In this document: in pieces, positions 1 to 7,960 of the stretch
Numbering within the stretch: the first letter of the stretch is position 1
Layout of the letters: each line of letters opens with the position of its first letter
DNA from: Neisseria gonorrhoeae
GTDB lineage: Bacteria; Pseudomonadota; Gammaproteobacteria; Burkholderiales; Neisseriaceae
Direction: 5' to 3'
Length of the DNA: 35,493 nucleotides
Assembly: GCF_003315235.1 (NCBI RefSeq)
Contig: NZ_QNRU01000021.1
Span: forward strand, 1 to 35,493
The notes under the pieces: generated by a model
The model's database searches: none
The model's input: the letters and a program-made list of their open reading frames with translations, nothing else
Told to the model about the DNA's origin: nothing
Made by a program: the position numbers and the translations under genes

Positions 1-175
1 GGAACTTTTGGAATCAGGCAAAACGCGCCTTGCGAAAATACAACGGAATCGATCGTAAACCTTTCCCGCCGTTGTTGAGGGAATGCGAATTTCGATTTAA
101 CTTCGGCACACCGCCCCGGCAGCTAAAAATCCTGCGGGATCGGTGTGGAATTTAGGGATAATCTAGTACAGCCCC
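1..175 (+). mobile_element. IS1595/IS1016-like insertion sequence, 3' end (partial)
   Basis: The window opens inside an insertion sequence. The last 50 codons of its transposase end at 155. The element then ends near 175 in a right terminal repeat whose reverse complement reads GGGGCTGTACTAGATTA. The left terminal repeat of a second copy at 35408 reads GGGTCTGTACCAGATTA, identical at 15 of 17 positions, which supports both ends. The IS lies 113 bp upstream of the BCCT transporter and points toward it. Family assignment is from memory. Confidence 0.75.
3..155 (+). CDS. IS1595/IS1016-like transposase, C-terminal fragment (cut by window edge)
   Basis: Fifty codons are open from position 3 to a TAG at 153-155. 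The peptide begins NFWNQAKRALRKYNGIDRKP and ends RQLKILRDRCGI. This matches, as remembered, the C-terminus of IS1016-group DDE transposases, in which an NFWNQAKR motif supplies the late catalytic region and an EFRFNFG motif follows. The beginning of the gene lies outside the window, so intactness cannot be judged. Confidence 0.75.
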   Translation, partial: NFWNQAKRALRKYNGIDRKPFPPLLRECEFRFNFGTPPRQLKILRDRCGI

Positions 176-288
176 ATTTCGGCCGGTTTGTGCATTTCGT
201 CATCCGGAAGCCGGTATTTTGCCGGCAGGTTTTGACTACTTTGCCCGATGACCGGGTTTGTCTGTTTTTAACAAAGGAGTGAGAAGGT

Positions 289-2316
289 TTGTCCCTGTCT
301 GAATTTATAGAACGCCGAACGTCATTTAATCCGATGGTTATTTTGACGACTTTGTTTTTTGTGTGTGTTTTGGTGGTATTGGTTTTAACCGTGCCGGATC
401 AGGTGCAGATGTGGCTCGACCGGGCAAAAGAAGTCATTTTTACCGAGTTCAGCTGGTTTTATGTTTTAACGTTTTCCATTTTTCTGGGTTTTCTGCTGAT
501 ACTCTCGGTCAGCGGTTTGGGAAACATCAGGCTAGGACGGGATGAAGATGTGCCGGAATTCGGCTTCCTGTCGTGGCTGGCGATGCTGTTTGCGGCCGGG
601 ATGGGCGTGGGCCTGATGTTTTTCGGCGTGGCAGAGCCGTTGATGCATTATTTTTCGGACATTACGGTCGGCGCGCCGGAACACAGGCAGCAGCAGGCAT
701 TGCTGCACACGGTGTTCCATTGGGGCGTTCACGCCTGGTCGGTGTACGGTACGATTGCATTGGCTTTGGCTTATTTCGGTTTCCGCTACAAACTGCCGCT
801 TGCCCTGCGTTCTTGTTTTTACCCCCTGTTGAAAGAAAAAATTTCCGGAAGGTTCGGCGATGCCATTGATATTATGGCGTTGCTTGCTACTTTTTTCGGC
901 ATCATCACCACATTGGGGTTCGGGGCTTCGCAACTGGGCGCCGGATTGCAGGAAATGGGCTGGATTGCCGAAAACAGCTTCGGCGTGCAGGTCTTGATTA
1001 TCGCCGCCGTAATGTCCCTCGCCGTCGTTTCGGCAATATCCGGCGTGGGGAAGGGCGTGAAGGTGTTGAGCGAGTTGAACCTGGGCCTTGCGTTTTTGCT
1101 GCTGTTTTTTGTTTTGGCGGCGGGCCCCACTGTTTACCTGTTGTCGGCATTCGGCGACAACATAGGGAACTACCTCGGAAATCTGGTGCGCCTCAGTTTG
1201 AAAACTTATGCGTACGAACGGGAACACAAGCCGTGGTTTGAATCTTGGACGGTGCTTTATTGGGCGTGGTGGTGTTCTTGGGCGCCGTTTGTGGGTTTGT
1301 TTATCGCGCGCATTTCAAAGGGGCGCACCATCCGCGAGTTTGTCTTCGGGGTTTTGCTCATCCCCGGCCTGTTCGGCGTTTTGTGGTTTACCGTCTTCGG
1401 CAATACGGCGATTTGGCTGAATGACGGGGTTGCGGGGGGAATGCTCGAAAAGATGACCTCCTCTCCGGAAACGCTGCTTCTTAAATTCTTTAATTACCTC
1501 CCCCTGCCCGAACTGACGAGCATCGTCAGCCTGCTGGTCATTTCCCTGTTTTTTGTAACTTCTGCCGACTCCGGGATTTATGTCCTGAACAATATTACCT
1601 CTCGGGACAAAGGCTTGAGCGCGCCACGGTGGCAGGCGGTTATGTGGGGCGTGCTGATGTCTGCCGTTGCCGTTTTGCTGATGCGCTCGGGCGGACTCGG
1701 CAACCTGCAGTCTATGACCCTGATTGTTTCCCTGCCGTTTGCCCTGCTGATGCTGATAATGTGTTTCAGCCTGTGGAAAGGCTTGAGTGCGGATAAGAAA
1801 TATTTTGAGACCCGGGTCAACCCTACCAGTGTATTTTGGACGGGCGGCAAGTGGAAAGAACGGCTGGTGCGGATAATGAGCCAGACGCAGGAGCAGGATA
1901 TTTTAAAATTCCTCAAACATACCGCATCGCCCGCTATGCACGAGTTGCAACGGGAGCTTTCGGAAGAATACGGCTTGAGCGTCCGGGTCGATAAGATGTT
2001 TCATCAGGACGAGCCCGCAATCGAGTTCGTCATTCGGAAAGAGACGATGCGCGATTTTATGTACGGGATTAAGTCTGTCGGGCAGGATGTATCCGACCAG
2101 TTGATTAACGACGGCAAGCTGCCGCATATCCGGCACCAGACAACTTACAAACCCTACGCTTATTTTTTCGACGGGCGCGTCGGGTACGATGTGCAGTATA
2201 TGAACAAGGACGAGCTGATTGCCGACATTTTGAAAAACTACGAACGTTATTTGATGTTGTTGGATGATGTCGGTCAGGAACTGATGGCGCACGAGCAGGT
2301 GGAATTGGCAGAGTAA
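289..2316 (+). CDS. betT: BCCT family choline/glycine betaine transporter
   Basis: Inner-membrane carrier of the betaine/choline/carnitine transporter family, taking up compatible solutes. The 675-residue length is close to E. coli BetT (about 677). About 12 hydrophobic segments fill residues 15-500. The family pattern GMGVGLMFFGVAEP is near residue 104, and WAWWCSWAPFVGLFIARISKGRTIREF is near 324-350. A hydrophilic tail of about 165 residues (510-675) is typical of the BetT branch, where it senses osmotic or ionic conditions. The start chosen is TTG at 289, because AAAGGAGT lies at 273-280 and no in-frame ATG fits the family N-terminus. The gene stands alone, is convergent with fadD and shares a terminator with it. 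Choline versus glycine betaine specificity cannot be decided from sequence. Confidence 0.88.
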   Translation: MSLSEFIERRTSFNPMVILTTLFFVCVLVVLVLTVPDQVQMWLDRAKEVIFTEFSWFYVLTFSIFLGFLLILSVSGLGNIRLGRDEDVPEFGFLSWLAMLFAAGMGVGLMFFGVAEPLMHYFSDITVGAPEHRQQQALLHTVFHWGVHAWSVYGTIALALAYFGFRYKLPLALRSCFYPLLKEKISGRFGDAIDIMALLATFFGIITTLGFGASQLGAGLQEMGWIAENSFGVQVLIIAAVMSLAVVSAISGVGKGVKVLSELNLGLAFLLLFFVLAAGPTVYLLSAFGDNIGNYLGNLVRLSLKTYAYEREHKPWFESWTVLYWAWWCSWAPFVGLFIARISKGRTIREFVFGVLLIPGLFGVLWFTVFGNTAIWLNDGVAGGMLEKMTSSPETLLLKFFNYLPLPELTSIVSLLVISLFFVTSADSGIYVLNNITSRDKGLSAPRWQAVMWGVLMSAVAVLLMRSGGLGNLQSMTLIVSLPFALLMLIMCFSLWKGLSADKKYFETRVNPTSVFWTGGKWKERLVRIMSQTQEQDILKFLKHTASPAMHELQRELSEEYGLSVRVDKMFHQDEPAIEFVIRKETMRDFMYGIKSVGQDVSDQLINDGKLPHIRHQTTYKPYAYFFDGRVGYDVQYMNKDELIADILKNYERYLMLLDDVGQELMAHEQVELAE

Positions 2317-2339
2317 ATATCCTCGCTCCGGCGTTTGCC

Positions 2340-2376
2340 AAAAAAATGCGGTGAATCAGATTCACCGCATTTTTTT
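2340..2376. terminator. Bidirectional rho-independent terminator between betT and fadD
   Basis: A perfect inverted repeat (ATGCGGTGAA ... TTCACCGCAT) is flanked by seven A on the left and seven T on the right, so it works on both strands between two convergent genes. It does not contain a DUS, unlike most terminators in this window. Confidence 0.85.
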
Positions 2377-2405
2377 GCCGGACGGGGCTTCGGACGGCAC
2401 GGCGT

Positions 2406-3959
2406 TCATTTGTTTCCTTCAAACTGCTCCTTCAGCACCCGTTTCAATACTTTGCCCGTAGCGTTGCGCGGCAGCCCGTCTTTAAAGTGGATCTGTTTGG
2501 GGATTTTGAAATTTGCCAGCACGGTACGCAGGTGGCGGCGGATTTCGTCCTCGCCCAAATCCATACCTTCCTTCAATTGGACGAAGGCGACGATTTCCTC
2601 GTCGGCATAACGGTCTTTCACGCCGATGACGGCGGCGGCTTCGACGGCATCGAGTTTGTGGATTTCTTCTTCGATCTCGCGCGGATAGACGTTTTGACCT
2701 TTGGAAATAATCAAATCTTTTTTGCGGTCGACGATAAAGATAAAGCCGTCCTCGTCTATGGTAACGAAATCGCCCGTTTTCAACCAGCCGTTGACGATGG
2801 TTTCATCGGTGGCGGCAGGCATATTGAGGTAGCCCCGCATCACCGAACCGCCCCTGACGATCAGTTCGCCCACTTCGCCGCGCGGCACTTCGACCAATTC
2901 TTCATCGACGGCTTTGGCTTCCAAACCGGGCAGGGGGATGCCGACGCTGCGGGCTTTTTGCCGTTCGGGCGTATTGACGGCGACGACGGGCGAGGCTTCG
3001 CTCAGTCCGTAGCCTTCCAGCAATTTGGCGCGGGGGAACTTGGCTTTAAAATCGAGGATGGTTTGTTCCGCCAAAGGCGCGCCGCCGCTGATAAACAGGC
3101 GGATGCGGTTGAACCATCTGAAATACCAAGGGATTTTCGCCTTGCTCATCGCGGTGTAAATCGCGGGTACGCCCAAAAACACGGTTGCGCGTTTGAGCAG
3201 GGCCTGTTTCAAAACGTTGGAAAAGGGGAAAACGGATTTGACCAAAATAATCGAACACGCCATATAAATCGGCAGCAGTACCATAGCCGTCAGCGTGAAG
3301 CTGTGGAACATCGGCAGGAAAACGATAAAGCGGTCGCGTTTGGAAATTTTAAAGATGCGTTCGATGCCGTTCAGGTTGGCGAACAGGTTGGCGTAACTGA
3401 TTAGCGCGCCTTTGGGATGCCCCGTCGTGCCGGAGGTGTAGATGATGTGTGCCAAATCATTTATCCGGGGTTGGCGGCCCAAGTCGGGTTTTTCGGGGAA
3501 GCGGCGCACGTTTTCAAAAAAGGCATCGCCTTCCGCCGTTTCGCCGGCCGGCCGGCTTTTGTCCGTCCAAATGATTTTTTCGACGGGCGTTTGCGCCTTC
3601 AGGCCCGCCAATTCTTTTGACAGGCCGGCCGAGGCGAACAGGAAGCGCGCCTTGCAGTCGTTCAGGATATACGCGTATTCGCTGTTTTTCAAAAATGTGT
3701 TCATCGGTACGGCGACCGCGCCGATGGCGGAGACGGCGAAATAGGCGGTAATAAATTCTGTGGAATTGGAAACCGCCAGCGCGACCGTGTCGCCGAACTT
3801 CACGCCGATATTTTGCAGATACGCCGCGACGGCTTCGGCTTCCTGCTTGAGCGCGCGGTAGGCGGTTTTTTCCTTGCCGTCGAACACTGCCTTGCCGTTG
3901 CCGTTTTTGCGGCAGGCGGCGGCGAGCATTTCGTAGAAATTGGCATAAGTCCGGTTCAT
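2406..3959 (-). CDS. fadD: Long-chain fatty acid--CoA ligase (AMP-forming)
   Basis: Member of the ANL adenylating superfamily that activates fatty acids to acyl-CoA with ATP. The P-loop signature IIYTSGTTGHPKGA is near residues 174-187 of the 517-residue protein. EGYGLSEASPV and the TGD hinge (GWLKTGDFVTIDEDGFIFIVDRKKDLIISKGQNVYPREIEE) follow in the usual order. The catalytic lysine is in LPRNATGKVLKR near the C-terminus. The ATG at 3959 is preferred over the start 13 codons upstream because AAGGAA lies 6-7 nt before it. Substrate chain length is not readable from sequence; small-acid ligases share these motifs. The upstream intergenic region holds two inverted DUS pairs. Confidence 0.85.
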   Translation of the reverse strand: MNRTYANFYEMLAAACRKNGNGKAVFDGKEKTAYRALKQEAEAVAAYLQNIGVKFGDTVALAVSNSTEFITAYFAVSAIGAVAVPMNTFLKNSEYAYILNDCKARFLFASAGLSKELAGLKAQTPVEKIIWTDKSRPAGETAEGDAFFENVRRFPEKPDLGRQPRINDLAHIIYTSGTTGHPKGALISYANLFANLNGIERIFKISKRDRFIVFLPMFHSFTLTAMVLLPIYMACSIILVKSVFPFSNVLKQALLKRATVFLGVPAIYTAMSKAKIPWYFRWFNRIRLFISGGAPLAEQTILDFKAKFPRAKLLEGYGLSEASPVVAVNTPERQKARSVGIPLPGLEAKAVDEELVEVPRGEVGELIVRGGSVMRGYLNMPAATDETIVNGWLKTGDFVTIDEDGFIFIVDRKKDLIISKGQNVYPREIEEEIHKLDAVEAAAVIGVKDRYADEEIVAFVQLKEGMDLGEDEIRRHLRTVLANFKIPKQIHFKDGLPRNATGKVLKRVLKEQFEGNK

Positions 3960-4007
3960 GAAACTTCCTTTATGGTTGCGGACGGCGAACGCCCTCATTT
4001 GAAAACA

Positions 4008-4065
4008 ATATGCCGTCTGAAAACGGAAGGCGGCAGTTTATCATCTTTGCCTTCAGACGGCATAT
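4008..4065. terminator. Inverted DUS pair, hairpin
   Basis: ATATGCCGTCTGAA at 4008-4022 faces TTCAGACGGCATAT ending at 4065, with about 30 bases between. The arms can pair over 14 bases. It lies between the start of fadD and the end of ape1, so it probably serves as a distal terminator for the ape1 operon and as a DNA uptake site. Confidence 0.6.
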
Positions 4066-4127
4066 CAAACGCCGCCTTTGCGCCGCATGCCGGAGGTTCG
4101 CCCCCGTCCTTCCTATGTCTGACCTGA

Positions 4128-4170
4128 ATGCCGTCTGAATCAATATGAAGATATACGTTTCAGACGGCAT
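4128..4170. terminator. Inverted DUS pair, terminator of the patA-patB-ape1 operon
   Basis: ATGCCGTCTGAA (4128-4139) and TTCAGACGGCAT (4159-4170) form a 12-bp stem with a 19-base loop, just beyond the ape1 stop on the minus strand. It is the first of two such pairs that minus-strand transcription meets here. Confidence 0.7.
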
Positions 4171-4210
4171 CCCCCTGTTGTGGAAATACCGTCCGCCCCC
4201 CCCTGTCCGA

Positions 4211-5404
4211 TTATTGCCTGATTGCGGCGGCGCGGACGAGTTCTTCGAGGCTGTCGGCAAGCATTTCCGCCGCGCGCCGGTAGCCTTGGGCGGAGAAGTG
4301 TACGCCGTCTTTGGCGGCCCATCCTTGGTTGAGCCAGTTTTTCATGCTGCATATGCCGCCCATTGCGTTTTGCCAAGACCAAAACATCGTCTGCCCCTGA
4401 CGGGCGACGCGCCGCTGCATCTGTTGGACTTCGGTCAGGAGGACGGGGCGCGTGCCGCATACGCCGAGCGTGTTTTTCAGGGATTCGGGCGCGCCGATGA
4501 TGAGGATGCCGGCGGCGGGCAGGCTGTCGCGGATTTGGCGGACGGTATCCAGCCATTTTTGTTCGGTATCGGCAATGTCGATGTTGTTGTTGAAGGCTTC
4601 GTTGGTGCCGTAGGAAAGGATAACCAAATCGGCGCCGGTTTGGGCAAGGTCGTTCATACGGTCGGCACGCCATTTCGACCACTGGGTCAATTGTGCGCCG
4701 TTGATGCCCATCGCGGAAACGGTAATGCCGCCGGCGGGATTTTCGATGTTGATGAAGCCGATGTCCCACGGCATTTCGGTCTGTATGGCCAGGGGCAGTG
4801 CCGCGCCCGTATCCAGTACCTGCCAGCCGCCGCCGTTGGCGGAGACGGTGTTGCCGTTGACGGTCAGGGTTTGTTCGGCGAGCAGCGGTTTGGCAAACAG
4901 GGAAACGCGCTGTTTGCCGGTTTTGCCGTCAGACGCGGTCAGGGTCATGCTGCCGCCGCTGCCGGTTTGGGCGAGGATGCCGCCGAGGGGGAAGTCTGCT
5001 GCGGCACTTCGGCTGTTGAGGCTTTGCCAGTTGCCGTTATAGCGGACGGCCGCCATGCGCTGCCCTTTGACATTGGCGGGGTAAACCCAGCCTATGCCGC
5101 CGTCGCCCCATGTTTTTTGCAGGCGTTTGCGCAGGGCGTCGGTAAAGAAGTCGCCGGCGGTATGCGAGTCGCCGATTTGCAGGATGCGGAAGGTCTCGCC
5201 GCTGCCTTGTGCGACGGATCGGAGTTTTTTCATCCAAGGCGAGGCGGCGGCGTTGCCGTAGTCGGTCAGCAGCCCGTTTGTATCGGTGTAGGGGGCGGAC
5301 GGGGAAACGGTAACGGTGTCGGGGCTGACGGAGGCGACGGGCAGGGCTTCTGCCTGCGTGGCGGCGAACAGGGCGGAAAATGCGATGAAGTGTTTGGGGT
5401 TCAT
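4211..5404 (-). CDS. ape1: O-acetylpeptidoglycan esterase Ape1 (SGNH/GDSL hydrolase)
   Basis: Periplasmic esterase that removes C-6 O-acetyl groups from N-acetylmuramic acid, so that lytic transglycosylases can act on peptidoglycan. The protein has 397 residues and a signal peptide of about 19-20 residues (MNPKHFIAFSALFAATQAEA). The SGNH block I motif GDSHTAGD places the nucleophile at Ser80. Block V, DGVHFS, places Asp366 and His369. These are exactly the catalytic residue numbers I recall for gonococcal Ape1a. The conserved block III region SYGTNEAFNN is also present. The ATG overlaps the patB stop as ATGA, which indicates translational coupling in the patA-patB-ape1 operon. Confidence 0.93.
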   Translation of the reverse strand: MNPKHFIAFSALFAATQAEALPVASVSPDTVTVSPSAPYTDTNGLLTDYGNAAASPWMKKLRSVAQGSGETFRILQIGDSHTAGDFFTDALRKRLQKTWGDGGIGWVYPANVKGQRMAAVRYNGNWQSLNSRSAAADFPLGGILAQTGSGGSMTLTASDGKTGKQRVSLFAKPLLAEQTLTVNGNTVSANGGGWQVLDTGAALPLAIQTEMPWDIGFINIENPAGGITVSAMGINGAQLTQWSKWRADRMNDLAQTGADLVILSYGTNEAFNNNIDIADTEQKWLDTVRQIRDSLPAAGILIIGAPESLKNTLGVCGTRPVLLTEVQQMQRRVARQGQTMFWSWQNAMGGICSMKNWLNQGWAAKDGVHFSAQGYRRAAEMLADSLEELVRAAAIRQ

Positions 5405-6408
5405 GGCTGTGTACTTGATGGTTGCGTACTCGGTTCAAAAACGATTTTTTCCATTATTTTTTCCGCCAGCAGTTTTTGTCCTTCGGCGGTAAAGTGTATG
5501 CCGTCCTTACTGCGGTAGCGGACGGGTTTGCCGTTGACGTTGACGGAATCGGTGTAGCGGCCTTTCCCGCCGCTCAGTGTTTGCGCGGTGGGAATCAGGA
5601 TGATTTTGCCTTTCAAGTGTTCCGAAAGCAGTTTGTCGAGGTAGCGCATCTGACCGTCGAGCTTGACTTTTTTCATGTAGGGGATGCCGAGCCAGACGAC
5701 TTGGACGCGGTGCGTGTGTGCGGCTTCAAGGATGCGGTCGACGCGTTTCAGGTATTCTTGCGCCCATTCGTCGGAAGCGAATTTGAGGTAGCGTTTGCCG
5801 ACGGGGAAATCCCACGGGTCGTTCGGGCCGAGGAAGACGGCGAGTACGCTGATTTCGGGATGTTTTTTCAAGGTTTCTTCAATCGTTTTCGGCCAGTCGA
5901 AGAATGAGGGATAGGAAAGCCCCGTGCTTTGTTTGCTGAGGTTGGCGGATTCGATGCCGTATTGCTGTTTCAGGCTTTTTTGCACGAAGGGCGCAACGCC
6001 CTGCATCAGCGAATCTCCGGCGAAAAAGACTTTGTCGCCGCTGCGGACGGCGGCGGCTTCGGTGCCTTGTTTCCATTCTGTTCCGCCGGCCGGCGGGGCG
6101 GCTTCGGATGCGGCGGCTTCAGACGGCATATCTGCCGAACCGCCGTCTTGAGCCGTCGGCGGCGTTTCGCCGGACAGGAAGGTTTTGATGCCGTCTGAAA
6201 GGGCGTAGGCGTTTTCTTGCAACGCCGCTCCGCTCCGCCACCATCCGTAGGCGGCAAGCGGTTCGAGCGGGCTGTTGCGGTGGTAGGTCTGCTGCCAGTA
6301 GGCGTTGATGGGGTTTTGGCTGAACCACACGGCAATCAGGGCAGACATCAGTATGGAGGCGAAAAGGGAAAGAAAGTTTTTCATGTCCAAACCCTTAAAA
6401 ATTGGCAT
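5401..6408 (-). CDS. patB: Peptidoglycan O-acetyltransferase PatB (PacB), SGNH family
   Basis: Periplasmic enzyme that transfers acetyl groups, exported by PatA, onto muramic acid O-6 of peptidoglycan. An N-terminal hydrophobic anchor (about residues 9-28) is followed by an Ala/Pro-rich linker (residues 80-110) and an SGNH domain. Numbered from the start at 6408, the catalytic triad is Ser133 (AGDSLMQG), Asp302 and His305 (DGIHFTAEG), which matches published gonococcal PatB numbering as I recall it. A second ATG at 6384 has an AAGGG upstream and may be the true start; the longer form overlaps patA by 14 bp and has no clear ribosome site. Two inverted DUS copies lie inside the linker-coding stretch. 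The stop overlaps the ape1 start. Confidence 0.92.
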   Translation of the reverse strand: MPIFKGLDMKNFLSLFASILMSALIAVWFSQNPINAYWQQTYHRNSPLEPLAAYGWWRSGAALQENAYALSDGIKTFLSGETPPTAQDGGSADMPSEAAASEAAPPAGGTEWKQGTEAAAVRSGDKVFFAGDSLMQGVAPFVQKSLKQQYGIESANLSKQSTGLSYPSFFDWPKTIEETLKKHPEISVLAVFLGPNDPWDFPVGKRYLKFASDEWAQEYLKRVDRILEAAHTHRVQVVWLGIPYMKKVKLDGQMRYLDKLLSEHLKGKIILIPTAQTLSGGKGRYTDSVNVNGKPVRYRSKDGIHFTAEGQKLLAEKIMEKIVFEPSTQPSSTQP

Positions 6409-7831
6409 AAATAAAGCCGGGTATCCCCGAAGGGGCGAGGACGATAATCAGCAGCAGGATGATGGAAATCTGGATAAACCACAGCCACATCGGGATTTTT
6501 TCCAAACCTTTGACCGTGCCGTCGAAAGCGCGTTGCAGGTAAGGGTAGAGCAGCATCAAGGATGCAAACGAGGCAAGCAGCAGCATATCCGCCCGTTGCG
6601 GCGCGTTCCAGCCGCCGGCATTGGCAAAGAGGGCACTGAAAACTGCGCCTGCATCGTCGGGGTTTGCGGTATTGAAGACGACAAAGCTAAGGCAGACGAA
6701 ATGGAAGGTAACAAACCACGAGAGCGGCGCAAGGTATTTCAGACGGCATAGCGCGTCGCGTCCGAAATACCGGTCGCCCGTGTTGAGCAGCGCCAGTGCC
6801 GTGCCGTGCAGCGCGCCCCAAATGAGGAAGTTCCAGCCGTAGCCGTGCCAGATGCCTGAGAGTACCATTGCCGCCATCAGGTTGAGCTGTGTCCGCAAAA
6901 AGCCTTTTTTGCTGCCGCCCAAGGGGATGTAGATGTAGTCGCGTATCCAGGTGGAAAGGCTGATGTGCCATTTGTCCCAAAATGCGCGGATATTCGCGGC
7001 ACGAAGCGGTGCGGAGAAGTTTTTGGGCAGCCGGAAGCCCAGCAGCATCGCCATACCGATAACCAAATCGGAATATCCGGAAAAGTCTAAAAAGAGTTGG
7101 AAGGTATAGCCGTACACGCCTGCCAACACGCCCCAGCCGTCGAATTGGGCGGGATTTTCAAATACGGGCGACACCCAGTTTTCCGCCAGCATCCCCGCCA
7201 GCCACCATTTTTTGGCAATGCCCAGTAAAATCAGGGAAACGGCGAGGGCGGGGCGGACGGGCGAACGCGGTCGGCGGGTGCGGATTTGCGCCAGTGCACC
7301 CGCCTGTTCGCCGTCCGTGCTTTTGAATGCGGCGGCGCGGATAATCGGGCCGGAGGTAACGGTGGGGAAAAAACTCAGGTGCAGCAGCAGCTCGTGCCAC
7401 CCAAAACGCGCGGCGTGCGGGGCGCGGAAGCAGTAAACCAGATAGGCGACAGACTGGAAGGTATAATAGGAAAGCCCCAGCGGCATCAGGATGTCGATTG
7501 CGCCGCCTTTTCCGGCATATTGTGCAATCAGCGGACGGAAAAAATCGAAATATTTGAAAAAGCCCAAAACGGTAATCGAGGCGGCAATGCCGCACCCCAG
7601 CCAAAAGCGGCGCGTACTTTCGCGATCGGAACGGAGCAGTTCGCCCAAAAGGTACACGCAGGAGGAATAAAGGACGATGATTGCCGCAAATACGGGGCTA
7701 ATATGGTAGAGCCAGCCCATACCGGCAGCCAAAAGCAGCAGGTTTTGGACGGACGGGTATTTCGCAAAGCCCCAGTAAATCGGCAGGAAGACGATAAAAA
7801 ACAGTGCGAACTCGACAGACAGCAGCGGCAT
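6395..7831 (-). CDS. patA: Peptidoglycan O-acetyltransferase PatA (PacA), MBOAT membrane protein
   Basis: Membrane-bound O-acyltransferase that moves acetyl from the cytoplasm across the inner membrane for PatB. The 478-residue protein is almost entirely hydrophobic segments. The MBOAT invariant histidine is His329 in SGIWHGYGWNFLIWGALHG, and the upstream motif FWDKWHISLSTWIRDYIYIPLGGS is typical of AlgI/DltB-like MBOATs. The ATG at 7831 (MPLLSVEF) is chosen over an in-frame TTG at 7849 because AAGGA sits 6-7 nt upstream of it. It is the first gene of the patA-patB-ape1 operon. O-acetylation of this kind gives lysozyme resistance in gonococci. Confidence 0.92.
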   Translation of the reverse strand: MPLLSVEFALFFIVFLPIYWGFAKYPSVQNLLLLAAGMGWLYHISPVFAAIIVLYSSCVYLLGELLRSDRESTRRFWLGCGIAASITVLGFFKYFDFFRPLIAQYAGKGGAIDILMPLGLSYYTFQSVAYLVYCFRAPHAARFGWHELLLHLSFFPTVTSGPIIRAAAFKSTDGEQAGALAQIRTRRPRSPVRPALAVSLILLGIAKKWWLAGMLAENWVSPVFENPAQFDGWGVLAGVYGYTFQLFLDFSGYSDLVIGMAMLLGFRLPKNFSAPLRAANIRAFWDKWHISLSTWIRDYIYIPLGGSKKGFLRTQLNLMAAMVLSGIWHGYGWNFLIWGALHGTALALLNTGDRYFGRDALCRLKYLAPLSWFVTFHFVCLSFVVFNTANPDDAGAVFSALFANAGGWNAPQRADMLLLASFASLMLLYPYLQRAFDGTVKGLEKIPMWLWFIQISIILLLIIVLAPSGIPGFIYANF

Positions 7832-7882
7832 AAACCATCCTTGGGACAAAAAAATAGGCGTTAAAACACGGCAAAGCCCGTT

Positions 7883-7911
7883 ATTTTAAGCAGGGGCGGA
7901 TATTCCTTCAA
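7883..7911 (-). promoter_or_regulatory. Putative sigma-70 promoter for the patA operon
   Basis: On the minus strand, TTGAAG (7906-7911) and TAAAAT (7883-7888) are separated by exactly 17 bases. They lie about 50 bp before the patA start and just after the terminator of the preceding pseudogene. Placement and spacing are good, but the match is by eye only. Confidence 0.5.
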
Positions 7912-7913
7912 TC

Positions 7914-7954
7914 AAAATGCCGTCTGAAGGGCGGGAGGGGCTTCAGACGGCATC
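7914..7954. terminator. Inverted DUS pair, terminator after the sotB pseudogene
   Basis: ATGCCGTCTGAAG and CTTCAGACGGCAT form a 13-bp stem with a GC-rich 11-base loop (7917-7953), flanked by AAAA on the left. It separates the sotB remnant from the patA operon on the minus strand. Confidence 0.75.
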
Positions 7955-7960
7955 GCTCGG

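Noticed and set aside
2487-3404. 305-codon plus-strand open frame opposite fadD
   Set aside because: It is a shadow of the AMP-ligase gene, with Phe/Asp-rich low-information protein and no start signal.
4145-5518. 457-codon plus-strand open frame opposite ape1
   Set aside because: It is antisense to ape1, whose catalytic residues and signal peptide are clear. GC-rich Neisseria genes often leave long open antisense frames. No ribosome site or family motif was seen.
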